This document shows positions 37,549 to 50,127 of a stretch of DNA of 64,000 bases, one piece after another. Made by a program: the position numbers and the translations under genes. The notes under the pieces are model-generated. The model saw nothing but the letters and a program-made list of their open reading frames with translations. It was not told the DNA's origin and did not search any database. Positions within the stretch are counted from its first letter, which is position 1; the number at the start of each line of letters is the position of its first letter. This DNA is from Zerene cesonia (taxonomy: Eukaryota > Arthropoda > Insecta > Lepidoptera > Pieridae), in the NCBI RefSeq assembly GCF_012273895.1, contig NC_052102.1, positions 6,780,917 through 6,844,916 on the forward strand, in the 5' to 3' direction.

Positions 37549-40230
37549 GTATTTATATTACTGAAGTATAATTGAAACAAATTTTTTTTTAGACTGATTA
37601 TACGCTTTTATTAATTTGTAGCCCTTCCTAGAGTGCCGAATCGTTCTTTTTAGGAAAACAAGTCTGCGTTGGCTTCCCTATCTCAATAGAGACGGATTTT
37701 GCCAATATCCATTCATAATAATTGATGTACCTAAGTATGTGTATATCTAGATTGGTATACTGTTCCAATGACTACTGTTAGTTTGTTGCTCTGTACGGAC
37801 GAAAATTCGTATTTGATTGAACATTCCTTCACTAAAGGAAAGGGTCTGGACTAGAAAGGGTCCTTTCCTTTATTCCTCACGTCAATCCCTTCTATCCCTT
37901 TCCAGTTTGAAGCCGGCAATCCATTAGCAGAGATGTAAAGTCTGCAATCGGCTAAATGCGGGATGCATTATGCAAGTGTGGATTATAAATAAGTTTCTGG
38001 AAGTATGGATGAGAACCCTACTACATGCCTGCAAGCGAACGTTATACATTAATATTTTTTTCGCACTTAATTTTTGAGCTAATACTACCTCTAAAGAACC
38101 ACTACGGGTAGAGGAAAAGAACGGTCCTTTGTGAACACTATAATATTATTTTAGCTGACGATAGTGACAGACCAAGCTCGTTCGCCTAGATGCCTTAGTA
38201 AGATACGGCTTTATTAAGGCGTTGAGCAGCTTCATTAATATTGCCAGACCGATTTATGCAAAAAGGAACTGTAAGTACCACAATTGTATTTTTCTAATGC
38301 AATTGGACACTTAATTAACACATAAATACATAGTACTGATAAATACATAGACCTTTTTTTTTAAGTGTCTAAAAAGTTTCGTAGTCTAGAAAACAGTATA
38401 GACTCTGCAGAGTCATAGTTGTTGGGAAAAACCCAAGTGGTCTATCGTTCCAAAGCTTTCATCTTACACACTTAGAAGGAAGGAACATTTAAATCACCGC
38501 AAACTATCCGTTTTTTGTTTTATTTAATTATAAAAAAATGTACTTGTATAATGAAAATTATTTATATCTTTTTTCCCAACTGATAAACCAGCAACACGCG
38601 TCTAGTTCAGAACTAATAGAACTGTAGCTAAAGTAAAGAACAAAACAAATTAAAAACGGTGTGAATGTATTTAGAGAGAATATATGTTACGTCACTTTGT
38701 ATGTATAGTATTTAACATATTACATAACTTGCGTAAAGCTGACGAACACTTAAAACTTACACGTAAATTTCTACTATCACCCATAACACACCCATGTGTC
38801 TAAACATTTGCTTTGACATATTAAACGTGATGTTTTCTGTTAATATTTATGACATCAAAAAGTGAAGAATAAGAAAGTGCCTCGAAGGAAAAATAAATAT
38901 GCATTACGAAATTCAATTATGTATTATTTACATCATTGGTTTTGGCACGAATTGGAACGGCTCGCATGGGGAAAGGTTTTTCTTTGTTTAAAGCTCCTTA
39001 AAATATGGGCGATAGCTAAGCGATTTTCAATTATTAATTGGCACATCAAATAACAAAACAAAATGGATAAAGGGGATTGATTTCAACTAGTCATATTAAG
39101 GAAATCTGAAAAAAGGTCCTGAAAGAAATTTCCTCTAAATTTCCATAAAAAAAATGTCACCTCTCGTAAATCTATTTATTCCTACTATTTATAATTTATC
39201 TAAAAAAATAGGACTTCGCAAGTAAGTGCTGCAAAGACGCGCCGTCGTAAAAGCCGGTATCAGATAATGTTAAACACCAAACACTTAAAAGACGAAAACT
39301 TCGTCGAAGCTATCTAGATTTTTAGAAAGGGTAGATAGCGTTGTAGTAGTCGCTGTAGTAGTATGTAGCTATATCCCATAATATAGTTTCGCCATTGATT
39401 TTTTGCAAGCGCCTGTATACTATAAATCTGTTTATGCTAGTTTAAAAATCATCCATATTGATCAGCAGTGTAAAGTGTAAACCTAAAAAATTATAATATT
39501 AACGTTAAATGCTCGTGATACGTACTACATTGTTTTCTTCCATTTCTTCACTTCATCCATTATTATTTCAAACAATTTCAACTGTGACCACATTCCTATC
39601 TTATTTTTACAATCAAATTGCTTCCCTAACCCTAATAACCCTATAGGTTATCATTTGTCAGCTGGTCGCTGGTGACGTCCTTGACTCTAAATTTTGTCTT
39701 ATCCATGATATAATCTCTATCATATATGCAACGTTGCTTAAAAAATAATAAAAAAAAAATAAACAACGAAACACAAAACGTGGTTTTTGTGAAGCATTAT
39801 GACTTTTTGGATCATCACAGTTTTATTCATTGTCTTAATTAAATATGTTATTTAGAATGATTTAAAAATATCGTTACACAATATACGTTTTTTTGTTTAA
39901 TTTGTGTATGGCTCGAAGTTCAGAATGTATACGTATAAGTATGTTACGACGAAATTGATTAAAAAATCAGTATTTTACTGTATTACTTATACGCGATTAG
40001 CGGGTATAACATATCTAAATCTGCCACTGGATTGTACCTTTGATAAATATTAATATGAGTGTTTATATAGCGGGTGATAAACTTTTTGGTATTAAAAACT
40101 ATCGCGTACACAGAAGTCCGAAGTCATGAATCGACGTTTCGATTCATAAGTGTGTTTTCACCGATGTATGATGATGTATGATTAATATGAATAATTATAT
40201 GTACAATAGATCTATGGATAACCTACCTCA

Positions 40231-40345
40231 GTAAATGGACTATTCAACACAAAAACAATTTTTCAATTCGAAGCGAAAGAATAGCAGTTCCTGATAATAA
40301 CAAACTCTTTCGCGTTCAAACAAACTCTTCCAGCATTATAATAAA
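40231..40345 (-). repeat. SINE-like remnant, minus orientation
   Basis: 'tggactattcaacacaaaaa', 'caatttttcaattcgaagcg', 'cagttcctgataataac' and 'cagcattataata' are the reverse order of motifs seen at 8075-8215. Confidence 0.5.
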
Positions 40346-40479
40346 AGTATTAAGTTAGGAATTATAGAGATTTGTTCGTGAAGTAATAAATAAGCAACAA
40401 TTTTAATAAATGAGCAAGTGCATTATAGTGAATCTATACCAATATGTTAAAGATAGAACTTTTGTTATATATGTCTGTT

Positions 40480-40602
40480 AGAAACGTTTTCACACAAAAA
40501 CTGCTTTCTGGACCGATTTCAAAAATTCTATCACCATTGGAAAGCTGCAACTTTACTGAGTGACTAGCTGCCACGGGCGAAGCCAGAAAGAGGAGCTAGT
40601 TA
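40480..40602 (+). repeat. SINE-like remnant with retained tail
   Basis: 'cacacaaaaactgctttctg' with 'gaccgatttcaaaaat', then the tail 'ctgccacgggcgaagccaga' and 'gagctagtta'. Confidence 0.5.
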
Positions 40603-42189
40603 ATTCATAAACCTATGCAACGAAGCCACACACTTACATCAAATTATTATGTTCCATTCAGTTTGTTGCAATGACTCAAATACGAAAATACAATAGTGAA
40701 TAGTATAATAAAGCCGAATTGGCATATTTGACCTTGTAGAAAAACGAATAGTGTTCTGTTACCTAATATTTGGCCTAAATAAATTGATGTGGTGGTCTCT
40801 TATTAGTATGTGTGTAGCGTGACAATACAATTTAACAATCGTTTACATGCTTTACATTATAACGCCCTAAAATAGGTAGGGTAGGTAATATCCGAACCAC
40901 GGGCGGCGGAAGAAATAGATCGACTCATAATTATGAATAATAATAACAAAAATCTAGACCGCGTTCAAATTTTCAGAACTAGGCCAAATTTTGATAGTAC
41001 CACACTGAAGGCATCAAGCTTTTAAACAAAAAATCGGTTCACGCAGCAAAAATCAATTAATTAATCATACATACGAGATTAAGGTGCTTTTATAGACCGT
41101 TAACTACCATAGATCTCATAATAAAAGCTTATCGTATGTTGGGCTTTATTAAATGCATTAAAAATTTTTTCAACATCAAAAAGGATTAATTAGTTAATTT
41201 ATTTTAAAGCCTAGTAAGATCACGTCCTCTTAATTTCTTTTCGCCTATTTGTTATCCATTCTATGATACTAACAAAAGTAAAGTACATATAAATGTATAA
41301 AAAAAAAAAAACCAACGGTTAATTTCCGCCTACATTCCCCGCGTTGCTCTTATGAGGGTTTCTTGATCAGGTAAAATATGATGTCCCTGACTTATAGGCG
41401 CAGTAACTGACTGTAAAATCGATTTACCCCATCTGGTTAAAGCATTCATTGTATTTTCGAACCCCATTAGATCAAGTCGATCAAAAAATATATTATGCCG
41501 GACCAAAACTTATGCTGGGACACTATTTGCTAGAGGTTCAAATTATTGTATTTATTATGTACACAGGGAGACGTTGAGGGAGCAATTTAGATTAAATATC
41601 ATATTTTGTGTCTACATTGTGTTAAAGTTTTGTTATTGTTCCTTTGTGTTTTCCAAATAAATAAATAACATACATAAAATATACAGTCAAATTGGGAACA
41701 TCATCTTTTTTCAAGTCGTTTAATAATGACAAGAAAACCCACAGTAAACAGAAGGAATAAGCTTTGTGGTTTAATAATAATAAACAATCAACCAATAGAC
41801 AGTACTATTGTATTATGATGAAATAAAAATAGTCAATATCTAAGCCTGCGTAAATTAACCGTTTACCTATTAAGGCAATATCTCCTAAAAACAACAAATA
41901 CTCGACGCATAAGCTACATGCGCGAGTGCTCAAGGTGTATTAAGTATTATGTAAATTCATGTTTATATCCGGCTACGACCTCCAGAAGGTCTTTGCAATT
42001 ACCCATAGGTACTTTTAATATCCAAAAGGAGAGGGACGAGCGGACGGATCTTCTCTCATCATCATATTGGAAGTGAAAGTGAATGAATGTCGGAGTCTTA
42101 ATTAGAGAGGACGGCTGCGCCTGCGCCAGTTGTTCTGATACCGCCGCGTTCGACGCACTAGCATTGCGTACCGCAAACGAACGCGCCAC

Positions 42190-42222
42190 TTCCCGCAGTC
42201 AAACAATCCCATCAACTACAAG
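42190..42222 (+). promoter_or_regulatory. Candidate 5' UTR exon and start region of Schlaff
   Basis: The Schlaff coding exon starts immediately after an acceptor (TGTTACAG|ATG), so a non-coding first exon must lie upstream. A GC-rich island (about 42060-42230) ends in CAACTACAAG|GTAGAG, a plausible donor after 42222, and has an initiator-like CGCAGTC at about 42194. No TATA is seen. Confidence 0.25.
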
Positions 42223-43233
42223 GTAGAGGTACGCACAAGTTGCATCTAATCATCAATTATTAATAGTGGTGTTTATTTTACAAATTCCTTGGTACAATAG
42301 TGTGGCACACACAGTCGATGTCTCATTGGTGTGCGAGTTATGAATTATACCAAGAGACCGTCCGCTTCGGGTTAATTTAACATTTTAAGTCGTCCAAAAA
42401 TATTCGAGTTATTATTTCAGTAAAAACTATTTTAAAAATTAATTCTAAATTATTTCGAAATTTAATTAAGATGATAATTTGTGATACATAATTAACACTA
42501 TGTGCAGCGCATCCCAAAACATAAATGCCGGAAGTGCAGAGTTTTAATACTTGCTAAATTTTAAATAATTAATTGAACTTGCATAAAAACAAAACTGTTT
42601 CTGAATGTTTTTTCAATATTAAACATTATGTAGATATATTTGCTTTCGGCTTTTGAACATAAAAGCTACACAGCTTTCCGTACCATAAAATGCGTCCCAA
42701 ATCGACGATTTCTCGCGCGGAGCACCTTTTCACGCAAGGAGGTCAGTGAGGCGGGTTTTGCTTTCACAAACACAAACAACAAAATAAATTCATCTCACGT
42801 ATCGATTGTCCTCGACCATCGTTAACTGCATAAATAAAAGAAAGTGAACTCATTAACTTGCTTCAAAACAGCTGATTGACCACTTTCCTTTATACAAATC
42901 AAATTAACAAAATATCACTCTAAGAAACCTAAAAGACCTAAAAACTTGTATGTAAATTGAAATGAAGTTGAATTGAAATGAATCGAGAATTACTGAACTT
43001 CGGCTAATAATTCAGATGAATGTACGATGGTTGTTATATATAATAGGTTGCAAATTATGTAAAATTAGGGGGAAAATCCGAGTTCATACTGAATCACGAA
43101 TCTTGAAATGTTTGTAACAATGTAGGTAAATAGTATTTAAAATTTTTGAAACAAAATTTCTTTTAAAAGATTTTAAATGAAATTTTGTTTTTTCCATTTC
43201 CAAAATAATGATTTTCCCATTAATCTGTTACAG

Positions 43234-46200
43234 ATGAGCCGGCACAGCTACCTGGCTGCAGTCGCACTGCTAGCGGTTTTCTGCATTGCAGAAGCACAGA
43301 GACGTTTGGCTCTCCCTGATCCTCGAAGTTGCGCTAATAGTACGTAGCAATATTATTAAAAAAATAATTAATTTCAAACAAAATCTATATATATAAAAGA
43401 GTGGTGTTAGTTACACTATTTATAACTTAACAACGGATTAACCGATTTGACTGAAAATTTGTAAAGAGGTAGCTTAGAACCAGGAGACGAACATAGGTAA
43501 GTTTTTATCCGGGAAATCCCACGGGAACGGAAACATGCGAGGAAATCGTTCTTGCGACTATGCGGGTAAAGCCGCGGGCGGGAAGCTAGTATTGCTTAAA
43601 AACACACATGTGTGGCGAAAAGTTTTAAATTTTCTACTTTATTTATATTTAATTTATTATATATATAGTATTTAGTTCAAAGAGAGATTTTGATTACTTG
43701 CCCATTTTCTTTGGGTAAAAATAGATATTTGTTAAATTCAATTTTTCAAGTGTCTTATTTTCCCATTCTCTTCATGGGCTGATACGGGGACACTTATACA
43801 GATTTTTACCTTATGAAGGAAGATTTTAGGATTTAGGTATTATTATGTAAAAAGCAGATATAGAAAAGCAGACATAATACTGTACTGAAATGTTATAATT
43901 TTTAAATGACTATAGTAAAAATAATCAAAGTATAATTTTTGAATCTGCATTATTTTTTACTCAATTAACATAGAGGTCACAACATGAAACAAATCCTTTC
44001 TGCTGAATTAAGAGATGTGCAATGGTCACGAGCTTGTAGAATCTTGCACAAGAACACTCACGGCTTAGACTTGGTGACTGGTGGCTCACCTTGTAGTCTA
44101 ATTGCTGTGCCTAATACGAACTGATGGCACTAACATTGCTAATTATTTCTGAGAGGATCCGTACATTAAAAAGTATATATGTCAAGTATTTCACAAGAAT
44201 GTATTTCTATATAAAAAAGTCTTCTTTGGGAATAATTTGTTAGTCTTATTTTGAAGATGCTGGTGGTCGGCAAGTCTTGTTTCTCCTTATAAATTTGCTC
44301 TTTGTAGATAAATAGAGTTGGTACACACACAACGACTAGCGATTACATTAATTTTATAACATAAAAGATTTAGCTCTAAATTTTACAATTTAGCCCGCAT
44401 AGAAAGTTAGTAGAATTTAATACCGTCAACCGAAGTAGGTCTTGTGCACAAATCACAAAAGTTGCATTCTAGACCATTATTTAAATGCATTTTCTTTAAT
44501 ATTCCCACAAGGAAAAACATAATCGAAACATACCAGGTGTAGCTTTCGCAACGCAATGTTTGTTCCATGAGTGAGGGCGTTTCCAACGACGATGTCATGT
44601 GGGAGCGTTCGGACAATTGAACATAGTTTAGATACAATGCCGTCAAAATGACGATATACAAATGTGTATTGTTAAAGAGGTGATTTACATAAATTTAAGT
44701 GACATTTAAAATTGTACTCATAAAACGCCCAACGTTTAGGTACTCATATCTATACCCGAGAGTAAATTAAATATCTTTATTCTTTCTTAAGCTACTTAAG
44801 AAATGATTGTACCTACTAATATCTACTTATGCGTAATTGATTATTAAAAAAAAAACATCTAAAGAATACACCTGTGACTGTTCCTCATCGAATACGACAA
44901 ATTAAACGTTTATGAATGACTTACCCACCTACAACTTTCTCCTAAATTGCGATGTTATGACTTATATGAGTTATGGCTCTTGCCAAACTTGCCGCGTACT
45001 TTCTGATAGCGATGATGGTAACAGAAAGCATTCCGCATCATTACATAACTACATTCCTAAATCATACGTGTCATACAATAATCATTATAACATCAATATG
45101 TTTCGGTCTTATTTATTATTTATTTGTAAGAACATGACATTTAACCGCTCACTGTTACATAAACAACTTGCGGAGTTTTAACAATGACTGCAGGCACGTA
45201 ACAACTGTAACGAAAGTAGCTAATTTGCAAAAAGCATAATATTCCATAGTCGAAATTCGAACCATCGAGAAAGGTCATAATGAACGCTTTCTAGTTACGA
45301 AACAGCGTAGTTGTATACAATACAAAAAAATAACAAAATTGCAACATTTCTAACATTGCACCCCTTAAAATACGGTAGCTATCAATCTACGCTAACATAC
45401 TCATTACACAACTTGAGATATTATTGAATTATAACTTATAAGAATGTATACATTATTATGTGAGTTGCAAATATAAGTACAAACATAGCTCGGTACGTTC
45501 TACTCAGTTCTCACTATATACCTATATATATTAGATCGTTATGAATTGCTTCTATGCCAACGAAAAAATACTTAGCATGTCTACGTAGTTAAATACTTGT
45601 TGAAAGATTAGCATCCAAATAAGTTTTAAGTTCATTAAATTAAAATAAAATGCCTTTTAATTTCATGACTACATTTTTTTATAAGAATAATAGAACTTAG
45701 TACCTATATTACCTAAATGTCAAAATGTGCATAAAATAACCTTTTAAAACAGAAAATTACCGCAAGGAAATTAATGAGTTCATAAGAAAGTGGTAATAGA
45801 GGGCAAAGTTACTTTAGTCAAAAGAAACGTATCTGCAAATAGGCATATTAGGAATTTAATGTTTTGTATCAGATTTCTAAAAATGTTTTACGTCTTTTTT
45901 TTAAACTAATAGTTAATAAAAACGTGTGAAAATGTAATAACCAGTTAGGTGTCTACTTTTAATTAACCCATTCCACTTTTGTGTATTACGTTGCTGTAAT
46001 TAGTATGTAGCAACGATGCGTGTGATCGATCTATTGTTAAAACGACTTGAGAAACCTTGATGAGACTTGAAGGCTTGGAAAAATATAAATATTTATTATA
46101 CTTGCCTAAATATATATAGAAATATCACACAGTCCCACATGGGAATAAAAATATGTACTCTTATGCTTACAAAGATTTTTCTTAAAATATTCATTACTCT

Positions 46201-47904
46201 ACTGGTACATGGTTATCAAAAAAGATTCAGGATTCATTAGAATCTCAGTGTCTAATTATCAACTAGTAGTTTGAGGCTTAGCTAATAAACAACACAATTT
46301 TTTTTACTCACCACCGCTACCACAATTCGCATGGGTTTTGTATTTTACATTCCATCCACATACATTTATCTTATATCTTATACTTATCGAAAGCTTATAG
46401 TATTTTTTCTTGTCATAGGGGTGCGTCATTCAACGTACAGGGATGCTCGCGGAGTACTCCACTCCTACTTCTTCAGTTGGGAGCACGCCCCCACACGCAA
46501 CTTGGAAGTCGACTGGCTAGACGCAAGAAACATCTGTCGCCGTCACTGTATGGACGCCGTGTCATTGGAAACTCCTCAGGTATAACCTCTTGCACATTAT
46601 GTTATATACGCAGGTGTATTCCTTACTTTGAGATTTACTTAACAAGAATCTCAAACAAACTCAAAAAAATATTGTGTTTGAGCTAGTCGAAGGAAGCGTA
46701 AAAACGTTAAATAAAATGTTTTTATTAATTTCATATTAATTTTAACAAGTTTAATGCACTTCAAAGGAGAATACCAATGCAATAAACAAATTGTGTAATA
46801 CCAATAATGTCAGCTGAAGATGGTCGAATAATCCTTTCACAGATACAAGCTTATATTACACAAGAGGGTCAGTCGTGATGCGCTCACTTTCTCATTCTCA
46901 AGTATCAAATAGATACCTATATAATTTAGCATGTGGCAATCGCAATTTGTAATTACGAAACAGAGCCATAAAGACTGCAGCTAAGAGATAAAATTTAGAT
47001 TTAGAATTCCTAATACCTTCATGATGGACACAAATTACAAATTATCATGTAATCACTTACAACGATCTTACTTATGGTTCCTCGTATTCATATATCTGTA
47101 GTAAACTCGCTCTCTCTATAAAGCATCTCTGATACTATAATTAAGTATTGTTATGTTCATCCGGGTTATGGGTAAGCAAGAAAATACCAACGTAACAAGT
47201 TTCTCCAAACGTTTCCTGTCGCGGTTAGCCGATGTCAATGTACGTAACCATTGTTATTCATTTTCCTGGTCGATGAATTAGATACCTTGCTAACATATCA
47301 TATTTAGTGACAGAAATTAATGAACACGTTGAGCAAACAGATAGTGGTTGTTACGACAATGCATATTTATGAGAATGCATTCAATAGATTGATCGGTTTG
47401 TAGAGCGTGGAGAATCCGTGAAAGGGGTGCAATGGCCTGCTGCGTCACTTACGATAACGCGTCGTTCTCATAAGGTGCACGCACCGGACAAGTAGCACAT
47501 GGCATACATACCTCTGTAGCCGTGTTGCCCACTTTAGCCGGAAACGTACGACGGAGGTAGACTTCCCTTCGTAATCACTTCTTTGTAACCGATTTCACAT
47601 CAGCGCTGTTGTTAATATGAATGATATGCCATGAATAGATTGATAAATATATACTTATTTTTAGGAAAATGAGTTTGTGAAGCAGCGGATCGCTCGTGGA
47701 AATGTTCGTTACATTTGGACGTCCGGTCGTAAATGTAACTTCGCCGGCTGTGACCGTCCAGACCTCCAACCCCCTAATGTAAACGGTTGGTTCTGGTCTG
47801 GGTCAGGAGCTAAAATTGGACCAACCACTCAACGCAACACTGGGGACTGGTCCTATACCGGCGGCTACGGCCAACAACAACCCGACAACCGCGAGGCTGC
47901 TCAA
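43234..47904 (+). CDS. slf: Schlaff-like secreted C-type lectin, coding exons 1-3
   Basis: Orthologue of Drosophila Schlaff (Clect27), an extracellular C-type lectin-like protein needed for cuticle layer cohesion. Exons: 43234-43339, 46419-46579, 47665-47904. It opens with a signal peptide (MSRHSYLAAVALLAVFCIAEA). The lectin fold follows: VRHSTYRDARGVLHSYFFSW, DARNICRRHCMDAVSLETPQ, ENEFVKQRIARGNVRYIWTS, GRKCNFAGCDRPDL, NGWFWSGSGAKIG. Exon 3 ends DNREAAQ in phase 0. The expected last exon (GNDESCLAIL...) is absent downstream on this strand and lies reversed at 49661-49819. The joined protein is 221 residues. The first intron contains a SINE (43383-43591). The known role is inferred from the family. 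Confidence 0.88.
43383..43591 (+). mobile_element. SINE-like element in Schlaff intron
   Basis: Starts 'tctatatatataaaagagtg', has 'acggattaaccgatttgact' in the middle and ends 'gccgcgggcgggaagctagt'. Nearly full length, of a different subfamily from the copy at 10618. Confidence 0.6.
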
Positions 47905-47958
47905 GTAAGTTTCGATGTCTGCAAATTATTATTTTTTTAGTAATAAAATTATCAAGAT
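47882..47958. other. 77-nt contig-end overlap (partner at 50051-50127)
   Basis: The last 77 nt of this contig are exactly the reverse complement of 50127-50051, the last 77 nt of the next contig. The segment includes the end of Schlaff exon 3 and its donor, so it is unique sequence and not a repeat. Confidence 0.97.
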
Positions 47959-48958
47959 NNNNNNNNNNNNNNNNNNNNNNNNNNNNNNNNNNNNNNNNNN
48001 NNNNNNNNNNNNNNNNNNNNNNNNNNNNNNNNNNNNNNNNNNNNNNNNNNNNNNNNNNNNNNNNNNNNNNNNNNNNNNNNNNNNNNNNNNNNNNNNNNNN
48101 NNNNNNNNNNNNNNNNNNNNNNNNNNNNNNNNNNNNNNNNNNNNNNNNNNNNNNNNNNNNNNNNNNNNNNNNNNNNNNNNNNNNNNNNNNNNNNNNNNNN
48201 NNNNNNNNNNNNNNNNNNNNNNNNNNNNNNNNNNNNNNNNNNNNNNNNNNNNNNNNNNNNNNNNNNNNNNNNNNNNNNNNNNNNNNNNNNNNNNNNNNNN
48301 NNNNNNNNNNNNNNNNNNNNNNNNNNNNNNNNNNNNNNNNNNNNNNNNNNNNNNNNNNNNNNNNNNNNNNNNNNNNNNNNNNNNNNNNNNNNNNNNNNNN
48401 NNNNNNNNNNNNNNNNNNNNNNNNNNNNNNNNNNNNNNNNNNNNNNNNNNNNNNNNNNNNNNNNNNNNNNNNNNNNNNNNNNNNNNNNNNNNNNNNNNNN
48501 NNNNNNNNNNNNNNNNNNNNNNNNNNNNNNNNNNNNNNNNNNNNNNNNNNNNNNNNNNNNNNNNNNNNNNNNNNNNNNNNNNNNNNNNNNNNNNNNNNNN
48601 NNNNNNNNNNNNNNNNNNNNNNNNNNNNNNNNNNNNNNNNNNNNNNNNNNNNNNNNNNNNNNNNNNNNNNNNNNNNNNNNNNNNNNNNNNNNNNNNNNNN
48701 NNNNNNNNNNNNNNNNNNNNNNNNNNNNNNNNNNNNNNNNNNNNNNNNNNNNNNNNNNNNNNNNNNNNNNNNNNNNNNNNNNNNNNNNNNNNNNNNNNNN
48801 NNNNNNNNNNNNNNNNNNNNNNNNNNNNNNNNNNNNNNNNNNNNNNNNNNNNNNNNNNNNNNNNNNNNNNNNNNNNNNNNNNNNNNNNNNNNNNNNNNNN
48901 NNNNNNNNNNNNNNNNNNNNNNNNNNNNNNNNNNNNNNNNNNNNNNNNNNNNNNNNNN
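47959..48958. other. Assembly gap (1000 N)
   Basis: Exactly 1000 unknown bases, the look of a placeholder gap. The 77-nt overlap argues that no sequence is missing here. Confidence 0.97.
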
Positions 48959-49005
48959 CGCCGGTGCGGGAGACACGCTGAGCGTGTCATAGCCGCATCG
49001 CCGGA
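48959..49005. repeat. GC-rich hairpin at contig edge
   Basis: The first ~47 nt of the contig are GC-rich and self-complementary: GACACGCT-G-AGCGTGTC is a perfect 8-bp pair, flanked by TGCGG/CCGCA. This contrasts sharply with the AT-rich surroundings. Confidence 0.7.
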
Positions 49006-49660
49006 TGAAAAAAGTTTCTGGATCAGCAGTGAAATTTTCCGTTTTCACTATTTTACTAAGTTAATATAATTTGGGTATTTTTAAAATCAGAGTTTCGTCA
49101 AAACTTAAGTGAAGTTATATCATCACTTATTCGGGATGCAAAGTGAGAAGTCCTTTATAAAATTAATTGATTTTACTATGCATCTGCACATTATCCATAT
49201 CGCAATTGTTACAATGGCAGAAGAAAATTATTGCGAGTAGTGAGAAATGGATTGATGTTGAAACATAAATTTGTTTTCATTTATAGTTTTTCTTAATACG
49301 ACTTTTTATTTATTTATAAAGTCTATGATGGTTGATACCTCTTTAAATAAAATCCACACGTTGGTCATAAGTTTTATTCTTTATTTCTAATATGTATACA
49401 TAAGTTATGTTACCCTATTTTGTGCATTAAACATTTTTACAACAAAATCTGAAACGAGAAATTACAAAGAAACGATAATTACAATTTTGCATTGTCGTGT
49501 CGATAACTTTCGGTATTTACATTACTGTTTCAATACAAAAATTCAGTAGTGTAAATAGTCACTCGCAATCATAATAAATAACTTAAATATAATGTTAGCC
49601 ACTGGATTTTGTACAATGACAGCCAACTAAAGCGCTGACCGTTTGTCAGGATTATACGTA

Positions 49661-49819
49661 TTACAGACGAAGAGTGGGATTGCGCGATCGGACGAAATTC
49701 AAGAGTTCGTCACTGTCTTCACATACGAAAGGTTTAACGTGGTGGCAAGCTACATCGTGCCATTTGATACCATCATTGTAGAAGTTGTTCAAGATTGCTA
49801 AACAAGATTCATCATTACC
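49661..49819 (-). CDS. slf: Schlaff, final coding exon (on an inverted contig)
   Basis: On the minus strand a pyrimidine-tract acceptor (TTATTTCCAG) opens 52 codons and TAA: GNDESCLAILNNFYNDG, then IKWHDVACHHVKPFVCED and SDELLNFVRSRNPTLRL. WHDxxC and FVCE form the conserved end of a C-type lectin domain and continue DNREAAQ of 47904 in phase 0. Within this 1.2-kb contig the exon-3 donor also appears, at about 50100 in the same minus orientation, so contig and gene agree. Only the contig's placement is reversed. The corrected intron is about 285 nt. Confidence 0.9.
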   Translation of the reverse strand, partial: GNDESCLAILNNFYNDGIKWHDVACHHVKPFVCEDSDELLNFVRSRNPTLRL

Positions 49820-50050
49820 CTGGAAATAAATAATAAAATATTAAAACTGCGTTTCATTTGTAGGCACTTGTTAAGAGTGTGACTACATCTGAATTAAGAA
49901 AAGAACAAGTTTGTAAATTATATAGCGAGTTTCTCTTAAGCTAATCGAAGAACGGCATAGAATATGTAAATGTCCATACTCATAAATTATACCTATGTTA
50001 GAAAATATCCATAGGGATTATAAGTATATATAAATGTCTAGAGAATTTAA

Positions 50051-50127
50051 ATCTTGATAATTTTATTACTAAAAAAATAATAATTTGCAGACATCGAAAC
50101 TTACTTGAGCAGCCTCGCGGTTGTCGG
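50051..50127. other. 77-nt contig-end overlap (partner at 47882-47958)
   Basis: Exact reverse complement of 47882-47958, including the end of Schlaff exon 3. It is an assembly duplicate and not a biological inverted repeat. Confidence 0.97.

Larger units (their letters stand above)
36799..42189. other. Long intergenic region, DNAJA to Schlaff
   Basis: Contains the DNAJA promoter (a short flank, no clear TATA), an AT microsatellite, a perfect 34-bp hairpin at 37472, SINE remnants near 40231 and 40480, and otherwise unannotated AT-rich sequence. I found no coding exon. Confidence 0.55.

Noticed and set aside
41947..42189. A minus-strand 80-codon frame in the GC-rich island upstream of Schlaff
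   Set aside because: No homology or splice support; the island is better explained as a promoter or 5' UTR region.
47882..50127. A biological inverted duplication around Schlaff exon 3
   Set aside because: The copies are identical, exactly 77 nt and end precisely at contig ends, the mark of an assembly-graph overlap.
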